Shown here piece by piece: positions 41,073-50,196 of a DNA stretch of 64,000 bases. The notes below the pieces were generated by a model. The model worked only from the letters and a program-made list of their open reading frames with translations. It was not told the origin of the DNA and made no database searches. Numbering within the stretch: the stretch's first letter is position 1; each line of letters opens with the position of its first letter. The DNA comes from Streptomyces asoensis (GTDB lineage: Bacteria > Actinomycetota > Actinomycetes > Streptomycetales > Streptomycetaceae): positions 1,178,001-1,242,000 of the forward strand of contig NZ_BNEB01000002.1 in NCBI RefSeq assembly GCF_016860545.1, given 5' to 3'. The position numbers and the translations under genes were made by a program.

Positions 41073-42326
41073 ATGGACGAGGAGCGGACGCACGGCCGGG
41101 GCCGCCCGGGCCCGTGGTGGTGGCACGGGCCGCCGCCCTGGCACCGCCACCGGGAGGGTCCGCAGGCCGGAGCCGAGGTGGTCTCGGGTGGCGTGCGGTG
41201 GCCCTGGCGGTCCACCGTGCTGGTCACCGTCCTCGTCCTCGTCGGGTCGAACTTCGCGGCCCACGCGCAGGGATCCGGCCGGGCGCCGCTCGACGCCTAC
41301 GCGCGCGTGCTGCTGCTGGTCGCCTCCGGGCTGCTGCTGTGGCGGTGGCGCCGGCCCGTGACCGTCGTGTTCGGGACCGCGGCCGCCGCCGCCCTCTACC
41401 TCGGCGCCGGCTATCCGTACGGACCGGTGTTCCTGACCGTGGCCGTGGCCTGCTTCGCCGCCGTCGTCGCCGGGCACCGGCGAGCGGCCTGGACGGCGTT
41501 GGGTCTGTTGTGGGCCGTCCATCTGCTGGTCGCGCACTGGCTCTACCGGTGGCTGCCGCCCGCCGGCGACGACCCGGCGTCCTTCGGGCAGGAGATCGTC
41601 GTCGCGGGATGGGCCCTGGCGATCGTGGCGGTCGCCGAGCTGGTCCGGATCCGGCGTGAGCAGTGGTCCCGCGAGCGGGCCGAGCGCGCCCATGCGGCCC
41701 GTCGGCGCGCCGACGAGGAACGGTTGCGCATCGCCCGTGAACTGCACGACGTCCTCGCGCACAGCCTCTCGCTGATCAACGTGCAGTCGGGGGTGGGGCT
41801 CGCGCTCCTCGACTCCGATCCGGAACAGGCGCGCACGGCGCTCACCACCATCAAGGCCGCCAGCAAGGAGGCGCTCGGCGAGGTCCGGCAGGTGCTGGAC
41901 AGCCTCCGGGCGCCGGGGGAAGCGCCGCGTACCCCCGCCCCCGGCCTGGACCGGCTGCCCGAGCTGGTGGAACAGGCGGCCCGCGCGGGTCTGGCGGTCG
42001 AGGTGACCGGTGAACCGCCCCGGCTGCCGCCGCACACGGACCTCGCCGCCTTCCGCATCGTGCAGGAAGCACTCACCAACGTCGTCCGGCACTCGGGTTC
42101 GCGCCACGCGCGCGTGCGGCTCGGACGCGACGGCGGCACCCTGCGGCTGCGGATCGACGACGACGGGCCGGCGACCGGCGCGGAGGCGGGCGGCAGCGGC
42201 AACGGCCTCGCCGGGATGCGGGAGCGGGCCGCGGCGCTCGGTGGCACGATCGAGGCCGGGCCACGGCCCGGCGGAGGCTTCCGGGTGTTCGCCGTACTGC
42301 CCATGGGGGCGGGGGAGGACCGGTGA
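41073..42326 (+). CDS. Two-component sensor histidine kinase (NarL/DesK-type)
   Basis: ATG 41073 is taken because the preceding TAGCGT lies 7 bases upstream as a possible -10 and no Shine-Dalgarno sequence is present. The 417-residue product has a His/Trp/Pro-rich N-terminus (WWWHGPPPWHRH), four to five membrane segments (about residues 48-175), then the HisKA_3 dimerisation box ERLRIARELHDVLAHSLSLINVQSGVGLALL and an ATPase domain (FRIVQEALTNVVRHSG, GNGLAGMRERAAALGG). The N-terminal histidines could sense metal or pH, but the signal is unknown. It overlaps the response regulator gene (GTGA). Confidence 0.92.
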   Translation: MDEERTHGRGRPGPWWWHGPPPWHRHREGPQAGAEVVSGGVRWPWRSTVLVTVLVLVGSNFAAHAQGSGRAPLDAYARVLLLVASGLLLWRWRRPVTVVFGTAAAAALYLGAGYPYGPVFLTVAVACFAAVVAGHRRAAWTALGLLWAVHLLVAHWLYRWLPPAGDDPASFGQEIVVAGWALAIVAVAELVRIRREQWSRERAERAHAARRRADEERLRIARELHDVLAHSLSLINVQSGVGLALLDSDPEQARTALTTIKAASKEALGEVRQVLDSLRAPGEAPRTPAPGLDRLPELVEQAARAGLAVEVTGEPPRLPPHTDLAAFRIVQEALTNVVRHSGSRHARVRLGRDGGTLRLRIDDDGPATGAEAGGSGNGLAGMRERAAALGGTIEAGPRPGGGFRVFAVLPMGAGEDR

Positions 42327-43057
42327 ACCCGGCGGGCCGTGCGGCGGACCGCGGGACAGGAGGACAGGTGGACACGGAAGCGGGGCGGCCGGTGATCCGG
42401 GTGCTGCTCGCCGACGACCAGTCGCTGGTGCGGGCGGGATTCCGCGCCCTGCTGGACGCACAACCGGACATCGTCGTGGCGGGCGAGGCCGCCGACGGAC
42501 GGGAAGCGGTCGGCGCGGTGCGCGAACTGCGGCCCGACGTCGTGCTGATGGACATCCGGATGCCCGTCCTCGACGGCCTGGCCGCCACCCGGCGGATCAC
42601 CGACGACGAGGCGCTCTCCCGGGTCAAGGTCGTCATGCTGACCACCTTCGAACTCGACGAGTACGTCTTCGAGGCGATCCGTTCGGGGGCGTCCGGCTTC
42701 CTGGTCAAGGACACCGAGCCGGAGGAACTCCTGCGTGCGGTCAGGGCGGTGGTCGCCGGGGACGCGCTGCTGTCGCCGGGAGTGACGCGTCGGCTCATCG
42801 CGGAGTTCGCCGCCCGTTCCAAGGAACCCGCGGTGGCCGACGTGCTGACCCGGCTCACGGAGCGGGAGCGGGAGGTGATGGCGCTGGTCGGAATCGGGCT
42901 GTCCAACGAGGAGATCGCGCGCAGACTGGTGGTCAGCCCGCTCACCGCCAAGACGCACGTGAGCCGCACGATGGTGAAGCTCGGCGCCCGCGACCGGGCC
43001 CAACTGGTCGTGCTCGCCTACGAGTCGGGGCTCGTCCGGCCGGGCTGGCTGGGCTGA
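42323..43057 (+). CDS. NarL/LuxR family response regulator
   Basis: GTG 42323 overlaps the kinase stop codon; GTG 42368, behind AGGAGG, would give a product closer to the normal family start. The receiver domain begins VIRVLLADDQSLVRAGFRALL, has the phosphoacceptor Asp in VVLMDIRMPVLDGL and the Lys in FLVKDTEPEEL. The LuxR HTH is LTEREREVMALVGIGLSNEEIARRLVVSPLTAKTHVSRTMVKLGARDRAQLVVLAYE. It is the partner of the upstream histidine kinase. Its 3' end overlaps the convergent DUF6332 gene by 40 bases. Confidence 0.93.
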   Translation: MNPAGRAADRGTGGQVDTEAGRPVIRVLLADDQSLVRAGFRALLDAQPDIVVAGEAADGREAVGAVRELRPDVVLMDIRMPVLDGLAATRRITDDEALSRVKVVMLTTFELDEYVFEAIRSGASGFLVKDTEPEELLRAVRAVVAGDALLSPGVTRRLIAEFAARSKEPAVADVLTRLTEREREVMALVGIGLSNEEIARRLVVSPLTAKTHVSRTMVKLGARDRAQLVVLAYESGLVRPGWLG

Positions 43058-43302
43058 GCGCCGGCCCGCAGGCGGACGAGCACAGAGACCACCCGGACCA
43101 CGAACACCACGGGGGCCAGCACCTGACCCGTCCGGAGCAGCGCCTTCTCCGCGAGAGCGGGCAGTTCGAACAGCAGCGCCGGACCGGCGACCGCCCCGAA
43201 CAGCACCGCCGCCGCGAACACCGCGCTGCACAGCGCGTATCCGATCTCGACGGTGATCGCGTCCCGTTCGGCCTGTGTGCGCCGTCCCCCGTTGCCGCTC
43301 AT
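43018..43302 (-). CDS. DUF6332 small membrane protein
   Basis: The 94-residue product from ATG 43302 has the family pattern RRTQAERDAITVEIGYALCSAVFAAAVLFGAVAGPALLFELP, followed by a second hydrophobic segment (GQVLAPVVFVVRVVSVLVRL). I recognise this as the Streptomyces DUF6332 family. Function is unknown. Its end overlaps the response regulator gene by 40 bases on the opposite strand, and hairpins plus a MITE-like element lie upstream. Confidence 0.78.
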   Translation of the reverse strand: MSGNGGRRTQAERDAITVEIGYALCSAVFAAAVLFGAVAGPALLFELPALAEKALLRTGQVLAPVVFVVRVVSVLVRLRAGAQPSQPGRTSPDS

Positions 43303-43322
43303 ACCGCGAGTCTCACAGGTGG

Positions 43323-43395
43323 GCGCCCGGCGGGGCGATCGGCCCCGCCGGGCGCTCTCCGCCGGAAGGTCCCTACCCCCGAGGAGGGACCTTCC
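43323..43395. terminator. Two stacked hairpins downstream of the MFS gene
   Basis: Hairpin one has a perfect 14-bp stem (43323-43336 with 43342-43355). Hairpin two has a perfect 11-bp stem (GGAAGGTCCCT 43364-43374 with AGGGACCTTCC 43385-43395). Both lie between the MITE-like element and the DUF6332 start, so they probably end leftward transcription from the MFS gene. Confidence 0.65.
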
Positions 43396-43433
43396 CGGAC
43401 GGCCGGTCCCTTCGGAGAGGGCCGGGAGCCGTT

Positions 43434-43614
43434 CTAGGGCGTGTTTCGAAAGTCCCGTCTGCCCGGCGACGCCTGGCACGCACGCTCGCCGCGTTGTCGG
43501 GATCACCCCGATACAACCAGTATCGGGGCGACCCTCCGCCTTGCGATCGCACGCACCAGGCGCCGCCGGGCCCGCCCTCCGGGCGGACGACGCTACTTTC
43601 GAAACACGCCCTAG
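43434..43614. mobile_element. MITE-like element, 181 bases, perfect 20-base inverted ends
   Basis: CTAGGGCGTGTTTCGAAAGT (43434-43453) is repeated as its exact complement at 43595-43614. If CTAG is a 4-base target duplication, the terminal repeats are 16-17 bases; IS5-type elements target CTAG-like sites. The interior has no reading frame and is itself largely self-complementary, with a perfect 9-bp hairpin CCCCGATAC/GTATCGGGG at 43506-43528. It looks like a non-autonomous miniature element moved by a transposase encoded elsewhere. The right CTAG contains the TAG stop codon of the MFS gene. Confidence 0.82.
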
Positions 43615-45101
43615 TCGCGGGCCCCCACGGGCTCCGCGTCCGGCTCGGGCACGGTGGACCTGGCCACCACGACCGAGCCGAGGGCGCGCCGGGTGCGCAG
43701 TCCCGGCAGGGTGATGAGCAGGCCCGCTGCGGCGATCAGCGTCACCACCGCCAGCCCGGGCCGGTAACTGTCGAGGACGGCCTGCGGGGTGGGGTCGGCC
43801 GGGGCGCCCGCGGTCACCACCGCCGTCACCACCGCCAGGAAGATCGCGCCGCCCACCTGCACCGAGGTGTTGAGCAGCCCCGACACCATGCCCTGCTCGT
43901 GGTCGGCGACGCCGTTGGTGGCCTGGATGTTGAGCGAGGGGAAGACCAGGGCGCAGGCCGCGCCGATCAGCAGCATCGTCGGCAGGATCACCGCCGCGTA
44001 CACCGGGTCGAGATCGACGCGCAGGAACAGCGCGTATCCGGCGACCATGAAGGCGAAGCCGGCCGCGATCAGCCGAGGAGTGCCGAACCGGTCGACGATC
44101 GAGCCGACCTTGGTCGAGGACACCGCCACCAGCGCGCCGGCGGGCAGGAAGGCGAGCGCCGTGTGCAGCGCCGACCAGCCGAGCAGCGTCTGCATGTACA
44201 GGGTGGCCAGGAACTGGAAGCCGACGTACGAGCCGAAGAAGGCCATCGCGCCGAGCTGGGCGCGGATCTGGCTGCCGGAGCGCAGGACGCCGAGCCGGAT
44301 CAGCGGACCCGCCGAGCGCCGCTCGACGAGGACGAAGACGGTCAGCAGGACGGCGACGGCGAGGAACGACAGCAGGGTGCGCGCGGACGTCCAGCCGGCC
44401 TCCGGTGCCTGGACCACGGTGAAGACGAGGAGCAGCATCGACGCGGTGCCGAGGACGGCGCCGGGCACGTCGTAGCCGTCGTGGTCCTTCTCGCGGGTGC
44501 TGCGCGGCAGCAGCTTGAGACCGGCGATCAGGGCGATCAGGGCGATCGGGGCGGGCAGCAGCATGGTGAGGCGCCAGCTCGCCTCGGTGAGCAGCCCGGA
44601 GAGGACCAGGCCCATCGAGAAGCCGGTGGCGGCGCAGGTGGTGTAGATGGAGAGGGCGCGGTTGCGCAGCGGGCCCTCGGGGAACGTCGTCGTGATGATG
44701 GACAGGCCGGCCGGGGCGGTGAAGGCCGCGCTCAGCCCCTTGACGAACCGGCTCGCGATCAGCAGCGGGCCCGAGTCGACCAGTCCGCCGAGCAGCGAGG
44801 CGAGCGCGAAGACGCCGAGGGCGATCAGGAAGACCTGGCGGCGGCCGAGCAGGTCCGCCGTGCGGCCGCCCAGGAGGAGCAGCCCGCCGTAGCCCAGGAT
44901 GTATCCGCTGACGATCCATTGCAGGGTCGAGGTGGTCAGGCCGAGGTCGGAGCCGATGGACGGCAGGGCGACGCCGACCATCGACACGTCCAGCGCGTCC
45001 AGGAACATCGCTGCGCACAGCACCAGCAGGGTGCCCCACAGCCGGGACGTCCAGCGGCCCTCGGGGAGAGGGGACGCGGGGGAGGGGAGCGGAGAGGTCA
45101 T
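43611..45101 (-). CDS. MFS drug transporter (DHA2, 14-TM type)
   Basis: ATG 45101 gives a 496-residue product. TAGTGT (45114-45109) lies 7 bases before it, with no Shine-Dalgarno sequence, so translation is probably leaderless. The protein has MFS motif A-like GGRTADLLGRRQVFL, motif C-like TGFSMGLVLSGLLTEASWR, and enough hydrophobic segments for 14 helices, as in EmrB/QacA proton antiporters. It is divergent from a MarR regulator with a palindrome between them, a standard multidrug efflux arrangement. Its stop TAG lies in the CTAG end of the MITE-like element. Confidence 0.92.
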   Translation of the reverse strand: MTSPLPSPASPLPEGRWTSRLWGTLLVLCAAMFLDALDVSMVGVALPSIGSDLGLTTSTLQWIVSGYILGYGGLLLLGGRTADLLGRRQVFLIALGVFALASLLGGLVDSGPLLIASRFVKGLSAAFTAPAGLSIITTTFPEGPLRNRALSIYTTCAATGFSMGLVLSGLLTEASWRLTMLLPAPIALIALIAGLKLLPRSTREKDHDGYDVPGAVLGTASMLLLVFTVVQAPEAGWTSARTLLSFLAVAVLLTVFVLVERRSAGPLIRLGVLRSGSQIRAQLGAMAFFGSYVGFQFLATLYMQTLLGWSALHTALAFLPAGALVAVSSTKVGSIVDRFGTPRLIAAGFAFMVAGYALFLRVDLDPVYAAVILPTMLLIGAACALVFPSLNIQATNGVADHEQGMVSGLLNTSVQVGGAIFLAVVTAVVTAGAPADPTPQAVLDSYRPGLAVVTLIAAAGLLITLPGLRTRRALGSVVVARSTVPEPDAEPVGARD

Positions 45102-45108
45102 GCCGCAG

Positions 45109-45180
45109 ACACTACATGCGTATGCATCGAATGCAAGCGCATTTAATTCTGATGCAATGAAACCCGTTCTCTGCTACGGT
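45109..45180. promoter_or_regulatory. Divergent MFS/MarR promoters and operator
   Basis: TAGTGT (minus, 45114-45109) and TACGGT (plus, 45175-45180) each lie 7 bases before a start codon and are likely -10 elements of leaderless genes. Between them, TGCAT-CGA-ATGCA (45123-45135) is a palindrome, followed by related ATGCAA/ATGCAATG segments in an AT-rich stretch. The site covers the MFS promoter and suits MarR repression. Confidence 0.6.
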
Positions 45181-45187
45181 GCGCCCC

Positions 45188-45595
45188 ATGGCGGCTGCGG
45201 GAACGGACGGGACACAGGCCGAGCAGGCGCTCGTGGAGCAGTGGCGGGGCATGCTGGCCCTGCACGCGAGGACCCAGTGCGAGCTCGACCGGGCACTGCA
45301 CGGACACGGCCTGTGCGGCAGCGACTTCGAGGTGCTCGACGTCCTCGCGGAGTCGGCGGCGCCGGACGGCTCGTGCAGCTACCGCGTCCAGGAGATCGCC
45401 GAGCGGGTCCACCTCAGCCAGAGCGCGTTGTCACGGCTCGTCGCCCGCCTGGAGAAGGAGGGGCTCGTCGAGCGGGGCATGTGCGCGGAGGACCGCAGGG
45501 GCGTCCGTGTCGCCCTGACCGGCAAGGGGCGCGCGCTGCACGTCGACGTACTGCCGGTGCAGCGCGCGGTGTTGAGCCGGATGCTGACGGACTGA
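45188..45595 (+). CDS. MarR family transcriptional regulator
   Basis: ATG 45188 is preferred over GTG 45179 because TACGGT is 7 bases upstream. The 135-residue product is a compact MarR protein: EQALVEQWRGMLALHARTQCELDRALHGHGLCGSDFEVLDVLAESA, HTH RVQEIAERVHLSQSALSRLVARLEKEGLVERGMCAEDRRGVRVALTGKG. Cysteines in HGLCGSD, GSCSYR and GMCAED could sense oxidants. It probably represses the divergent MFS gene. Confidence 0.9.
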   Translation: MAAAGTDGTQAEQALVEQWRGMLALHARTQCELDRALHGHGLCGSDFEVLDVLAESAAPDGSCSYRVQEIAERVHLSQSALSRLVARLEKEGLVERGMCAEDRRGVRVALTGKGRALHVDVLPVQRAVLSRMLTD

Positions 45596-45705
45596 CCCGT
45601 GAGCCCGACGCCGGGCACCGGGGCGGAAGGGCCGGGGCCGAAGGGTGAGGGACGGACCGGACGGTACGGGTACCGACGGCGGTCGTCCCCCCGGCCGGCG
45701 GACCG

Positions 45706-46461
45706 TCAGCCCACGGCGGACTTCTCGCGCCACAGGGTCGCCGTCGCGCTGTCCCCGGTCACGGCGGGGAACGGCGCCCGGTTCCACAGCGACAAGTAGA
45801 GCAGGGCCGCGGGACCGGACACCTCGCAGTCGGCGTCCGGTTCGGCCCCGCCGCCGTCCCGTTCCGTCACGGGCGGCTCCGCGGAGAGCCGTACGGTCCA
45901 CGCGGCGCCGGCCGCATCCGTCGCCCGCACCCGCAGGACCCTCGGTACCTCGGCGCGTACCCGGCTCTTGGCGCGCCCGTGGAACCCGCGCAGCAACTCG
46001 TCGACACCGTCGGCCGCGAAGCCCGGGTCGAGGTCCCGGGCCGCCTCCTCGGGAGAACGGCCGCATGCCGACTCCGCGTCCACGCGGTGCACCGCCGTCT
46101 CGTGCGCCTGCCGCCTCGCCCAGAAGGCCAGCGGCGAGGGGGCGGGCAGGAAGTGCCAGCACTCCAGGTCGGGCGGGGCGGCGGACAGGGTGGCCACGAG
46201 ACGCTCGTGCCCTTCGCGGAACCAGGCGAGCAGCGCGTCGCCGTCGAGGTCCGGCGGGTCGCCGAACGGACGGAACGAAGGCTCGGCCCGCGCCACGAAC
46301 GACGTCGCCCAGCGGTGCACCGCGCCCGTGTGCCGGAGCAGGTCCCTGACCTGCCACTCGGGGCAGGTCGGCACCTTCGCGCCGGGGCCCGCTTCCGCCG
46401 CGGCGGCGGCCAGCGCCCGGCCTTCCCGGTCCAGGACGCTGAGGAACTCGGCAGTCTCCAT
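45706..46461 (-). CDS. Mycothiol-dependent maleylpyruvate isomerase-like (DinB/TIGR03083) protein
   Basis: The 251-residue product from ATG 46461 begins METAEFLSVLDREGRALAAAAAEAG and has the family motifs VPTCPEWQVRDLLRHTGAVHRWA (the His is a metal ligand) and FWARRQAHETAVHRVDAESA with the later His residues. The C-terminal domain from about residue 165 is SCP2/MDMPI-like. Members are actinobacterial metal-dependent transferases, often mycothiol-dependent. The substrate is unknown. The 110 bases to the left contain no gene. Confidence 0.87.
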   Translation of the reverse strand: METAEFLSVLDREGRALAAAAAEAGPGAKVPTCPEWQVRDLLRHTGAVHRWATSFVARAEPSFRPFGDPPDLDGDALLAWFREGHERLVATLSAAPPDLECWHFLPAPSPLAFWARRQAHETAVHRVDAESACGRSPEEAARDLDPGFAADGVDELLRGFHGRAKSRVRAEVPRVLRVRATDAAGAAWTVRLSAEPPVTERDGGGAEPDADCEVSGPAALLYLSLWNRAPFPAVTGDSATATLWREKSAVG

Positions 46462-46509
46462 GGGGCGAGTGTGGCGGACGGAGCGCGGCCGGGGGAATGC
46501 CGCCGTGGA

Positions 46510-47737
46510 TCAGCCCGCCGTCGCCCGGCGGGTGGCGAAGCCGATCGCCGCGGCCACCGCGGCGAGCACGGCGACGCTCGTGAGCGCCGCGGACAGGGAG
46601 AACCAGTCGGCCATGAAGCCGATCGCGGGCGGACCCAGCAGCATCCCGCCGTAGCCGAGCGTCGAGGCGACGGCGACGCCGCTCGGCCCCGCGAGGGCGC
46701 CCGCCCGTTCCACGGCCACCGGGAAGAGGTTGGCCAGTCCGAGCCCCGCGACCGCGTAGCCCACCAGGGCGGCCCACAACTCCGGGGCCAGGGAACCCAG
46801 CAGCATCCCCGCGGCCGCGACGGACCCGCCGGTCACCACCGTGCGGGTGCGGCCGAGCCGTTCGAGGAGGGTGGTGCCGGTGAGCCGGCCGGCCGTCATG
46901 GCGAGCGCGAAGCACGCGTATCCGGCCGCGGCGGCTCCGGCGGACGCGTCCAGGTCCTGTTCCAGGTGCAGTGCGCCCCAGTCCGCGAGGGCCCCCTCGC
47001 CGTACGCGGTGCACAGGGCGATCAGGCCGAAGACGAGGACGAGCCGGCGCGTGCGGGGCTCCGGGCCGTGCGCGTCCGGCGTCGGGGGCGTCGGTTCCCC
47101 GGTCGCGCCGGTGACGCGCTCCGGTGGCCGCGGCGGCTCGTGACGGAGCAGTGCCGGCGCGGTGAGCGCGGTGACCAGAAGTCCGATGATCCCGAGACCC
47201 AGCAGATGGCGGGCGGGGGGAGAGGGAACCGGCGACCAGGCCGCCGAGACCGGCGCCGATCATCCCGCCCAGGCTGAAGGCCGCGTGGAAGGTGGGCATG
47301 ACCGGTCTGCGCAGCGCCGCGACCAGGTCGACCGCGGCGCTGTTGAAGGCCACGTTGATCCCGCCGTAGGCCGCGCCGAAGAGCAGCAGGACGATGCCGA
47401 GCGCGGCGGCGGAGTGGGTGAGCGGGGGAAGCGTGACGCTCAGGGAGAGCAGGACGGCGCAGACGACGGTGACCGGGTGGCTGCCGTACCGGTTGCACAG
47501 GCGCCCGGTGCACACCATCGTGACCACCGCGCCGGCGGAGACGCCGAGGAGGGCGAGACCGAGGGTGCTGGGGGAGGCGCCGGTCTGCTCCTTGATCGCG
47601 GGGATCCGGACGACCCAGCCGGCGAAGACGAAGCCGTCGAGGGCGAAGAACGTGGTCAGGGCGACACGGAGCCGGGTGAGGCCGCGGCCCTCGCCCGTCA
47701 CCGCGTGATGTCTCCCCGCTTTGTTCATTTGCGGCAC
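46510..47737 (-). pseudogene. MFS transporter interrupted by a single frameshift
   Basis: The first half reads from GTG 47737 (MNKAGRHHAVTG to GGLVAGSLSP) and the second half continues in another frame (ARHLLGLGIIGLLVTALTAP to the stop at 46510). The switch falls at a run of six C on the coding strand (plus 47215-47220). Removing one base there restores an uninterrupted protein of about 408 residues of the YbjJ-like/FucP-type MFS group (GLALLGVSAGAVVTM, AAYGGINVAFNSAAVDL, STLGYGGMLLGPPAIGF). The rest of the frame is intact, so this is a very recent change, a phase-variable run or a sequencing error. Confidence 0.85.
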
Positions 47738-47743
47738 AAAATG

Positions 47744-47772
47744 AGGCTAGGGGTTGTCCGGACGGGGGACAA
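47744..47772 (-). promoter_or_regulatory. Leaderless promoter of the frameshifted MFS gene
   Basis: On the minus strand TTGTCC (47772-47767) and TAGCCT (47749-47744) are 17 bases apart. The -10 lies exactly 6 bases before GTG 47737, predicting transcription to start at the G of the start codon. GTCCGGAC in the spacer is a small palindrome. The rest of the 306-base gap to htpG (47738-48043) shows no gene. Confidence 0.6.
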
Positions 47773-48043
47773 GGGGAGCCCGGGGGGTGTGCGGACGGAG
47801 GCGAACGAGGTGAACGAGGAGTAGCTGCGGCGCTCGGGGTCCGGGCCGGGCACCCGTCCCGCGGCGCCGGCCCGGCGGAACACCCTTCCCCTGCCGTCCG
47901 GGGGCACCGGACGGCGGGAGGGCGCCGTGAGGGGGTCGGGAACCGGGCGACCCGGAACAGCGGGCACCGTGGGCTGACTTGGTGTCCTACAGTGGCATTC
48001 GCCAGCCCAGGAGACTCCAGAACCTGTGAGGTACACGCCCACC

Positions 48044-49993
48044 ATGTCGACCGAAACCTTTGAGTTCCAGGTAGAGGCCCGTCAGCTGTTGCAGCTGATG
48101 ATCCACTCGGTCTACTCGAACAAGGACGTCTTTCTCCGTGAACTCGTGTCCAACGCCTCGGACGCGCTGGACAAGCTGCGCCTGGCCGCGCTGCGGGACG
48201 ACGCGCCCGGCGCGGACGTCTCGGACCTGCACATCGAGATCGACATCGACGCGGAGTCCCGCACCCTGACGGTGCGCGACAACGGGATCGGGATGTCGTA
48301 CGACGAGGTCGGCCGGCTCATCGGCACGATCGCCAACTCGGGCACGGCGAAGTTCGCGCAGGAGCTGCGCGAGGCCCAGGAGGAGGCCGGGGCCGAGGGG
48401 CTCATCGGGCAGTTCGGCGTCGGCTTCTACTCCGGCTTCATGGTGGCCGACGAGATGACGCTGCTGACCCGGCGGGCCGGCGAGAACCACGGGACCCGCT
48501 GGTCCTCGCGCGGCGAGGGCACCTACACGCTGGCCCGGGTGGACGACGCGCCGCAGGGCACGTCCGTCACCCTCCACCTGAAGCCGGCCGACGCGGACGA
48601 CCAACTGCACGACTACACGGCGGAATGGACGATCAGGGAGATCGTCAAGCGCTACTCGGACTTCATCACCTGGCCCATCCGGCTCGTCCCCAAGGCGGCC
48701 TCCGGCGACACCGGGGGCGAGGACGCCGCCCAGGACGGCGACGCCCCGGAGAGCGCGGGCACCGCGTCCGCGCCCGAGACGCTGAACTCGATGAAGGCCC
48801 TGTGGGCGCGCTCGCGCGACGAGGTCTCCGACGACGAGTACCACGAGCTGTACAAGCACATCAGCCACGACTGGCGCGAGCCCCTGGAGACCGTCCGGCT
48901 CCAGGCGGAGGGCACCTTCGAGTACCAGGCGCTGCTGTTCCTCCCCTCGCACGCCCCGCACGACCTGTACAACCAGAACTACCAGCGCGGTGTGCAGCTG
49001 TACGTGAAGCGCGTCTTCATCATGGACGACTGCGAGGCGCTGCTTCCGCCGTACCTGCGCTTCGTCAAGGGCGTGGTCGACGCGGCGGACCTCTCGCTGA
49101 ACGTCTCGCGCGAGATCCTCCAGCAGGACCGCCACATCCGGATGATGCAGCGCCGGCTCACCAAGAAGGTCGTGTCGACGGTCAAGGACATGATGACCTC
49201 GGCCCCCGACCGCTACGCCACCTTCTGGCGGGAGTTCGGCGCCGTCCTGAAGGAAGGGCTGCTGAGCGATTCCGACAACCGGGACACGCTCCTCGCGGTC
49301 TCCTCGTTCGCGACCACGCACAGCGAGGACGAGCCGACCACGCTGAAGGGCTACCTGGAGCGGATGAAGGACGGGCAGGAGGCCGTCTACTACCTGACCG
49401 GCGAGTCCCGGCAGAGCATCGAGAACTCTCCGCACATGGAGGCGTTCCGGGCGAAGGGCATCGAGGTCCTGCTCCTGACCGACCCGGTCGACGAGGTGTG
49501 GGTCGACGCGGTGGGCGAGTTCGAGGGGAAGCCGCTGCGGTCCGTCGCGAAGGGCGAGGTCCACCTCGGTGGCCAGGACGACGAGAAGGCCGACGCCGAG
49601 CGGGAGAAGCAGGGCGAGGAGTTCGCCGGACTGGTCGGCTGGATGAAGGAGCAACTGGCCGAGGAGGTCAAGGAGGTGCGGCTGTCCTCGCGCCTCACGG
49701 TGTCGCCGGCCTGCATCGTCTCCGACGCGCACGACCTCACCCCGGCGCTGGAGAACATGTACCGCGCGATGGGGCAGGAGGTGCCGCGCGCCCTGCGGAT
49801 CCTCGAACTCAACCCCGATCACGTCCTGGTGAAGGGCCTGAACCAGGCCTACAAGGAGCGCGACGACCGTGCGGGGCTCGCCGAGACCGCCGAACTGCTG
49901 CACGGGCTCGCGGTGCTGGCCGAGGGCGGCCGGCCCAAGGAGCCCGGCCGGTTCGTGAAGCTGGTCGCCGACCACCTGGAACGGGCCCTGTAG
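48044..49993 (+). CDS. htpG: Molecular chaperone HtpG (Hsp90)
   Basis: ATG 48044 is chosen because the product then begins [45 protein letters not shown], the standard HtpG N-terminus; GTG 48026 would add six residues. The 649-residue protein has the ATP-binding GHKL domain ([39 protein letters not shown]), middle domain ([50 protein letters not shown] with the catalytic Arg) and the C-terminal dimerisation domain. It is slightly longer than the E. coli protein because of an acidic insertion near residue 230. HtpG folds and remodels client proteins under stress. No CIRCE element was seen upstream; TACAGT (47988-47993) may be a -10. A terminator follows. Confidence 0.97.
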
Positions 49994-50005
49994 CACGGGG
50001 ACTTC

Positions 50006-50033
50006 GGGCCGGGCGGAATCCTCCGTCCGGCCC
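50006..50033. terminator. Terminator after htpG
   Basis: GGGCCGGGCGGA (50006-50017) pairs with TCCGTCCGGCCC (50022-50033) over 12 bp with one G-U pair. It begins 13 bases after the htpG stop. Confidence 0.8.
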
Positions 50034-50113
50034 TCGCTCCGGGGAGGTCGGCCGGGCCCTCGGCCGGGGCCGTCTGCCCGGTTCCTTCACGCGTCGCACA
50101 CCGAACATGCTAG

Positions 50114-50143
50114 TTGCTTGAGTAAATCAAGTGGGCATACGAT
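50114..50143 (+). promoter_or_regulatory. Promoter and operator of the MFS-CnaB gene
   Basis: TTGCTT (50114-50119) and TACGAT (50138-50143) are spaced by 18 bases. The palindrome CTTGA-GTAAA-TCAAG (50117-50131) overlaps the -35 and spacer, a typical MarR/TetR repressor position. No regulator gene is adjacent. Confidence 0.6.
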
Positions 50144-50196
50144 GCTGCGCACGCGTCGTGCGGAACCGCAGCGGCATCCCCCACGGAGGCTCGGCC

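Noticed and set aside
43434..43614. Possible riboswitch or structured RNA
   Set aside because: Perfect terminal inverted repeats with CTAG ends fit a miniature transposable element better than a regulatory RNA.
43018..45039. A 673-codon minus-strand frame joining the MFS region to DUF6332
   Set aside because: Only its last 94 codons (DUF6332) are real; the rest is out of frame with the MFS gene and passes through the MITE-like element.
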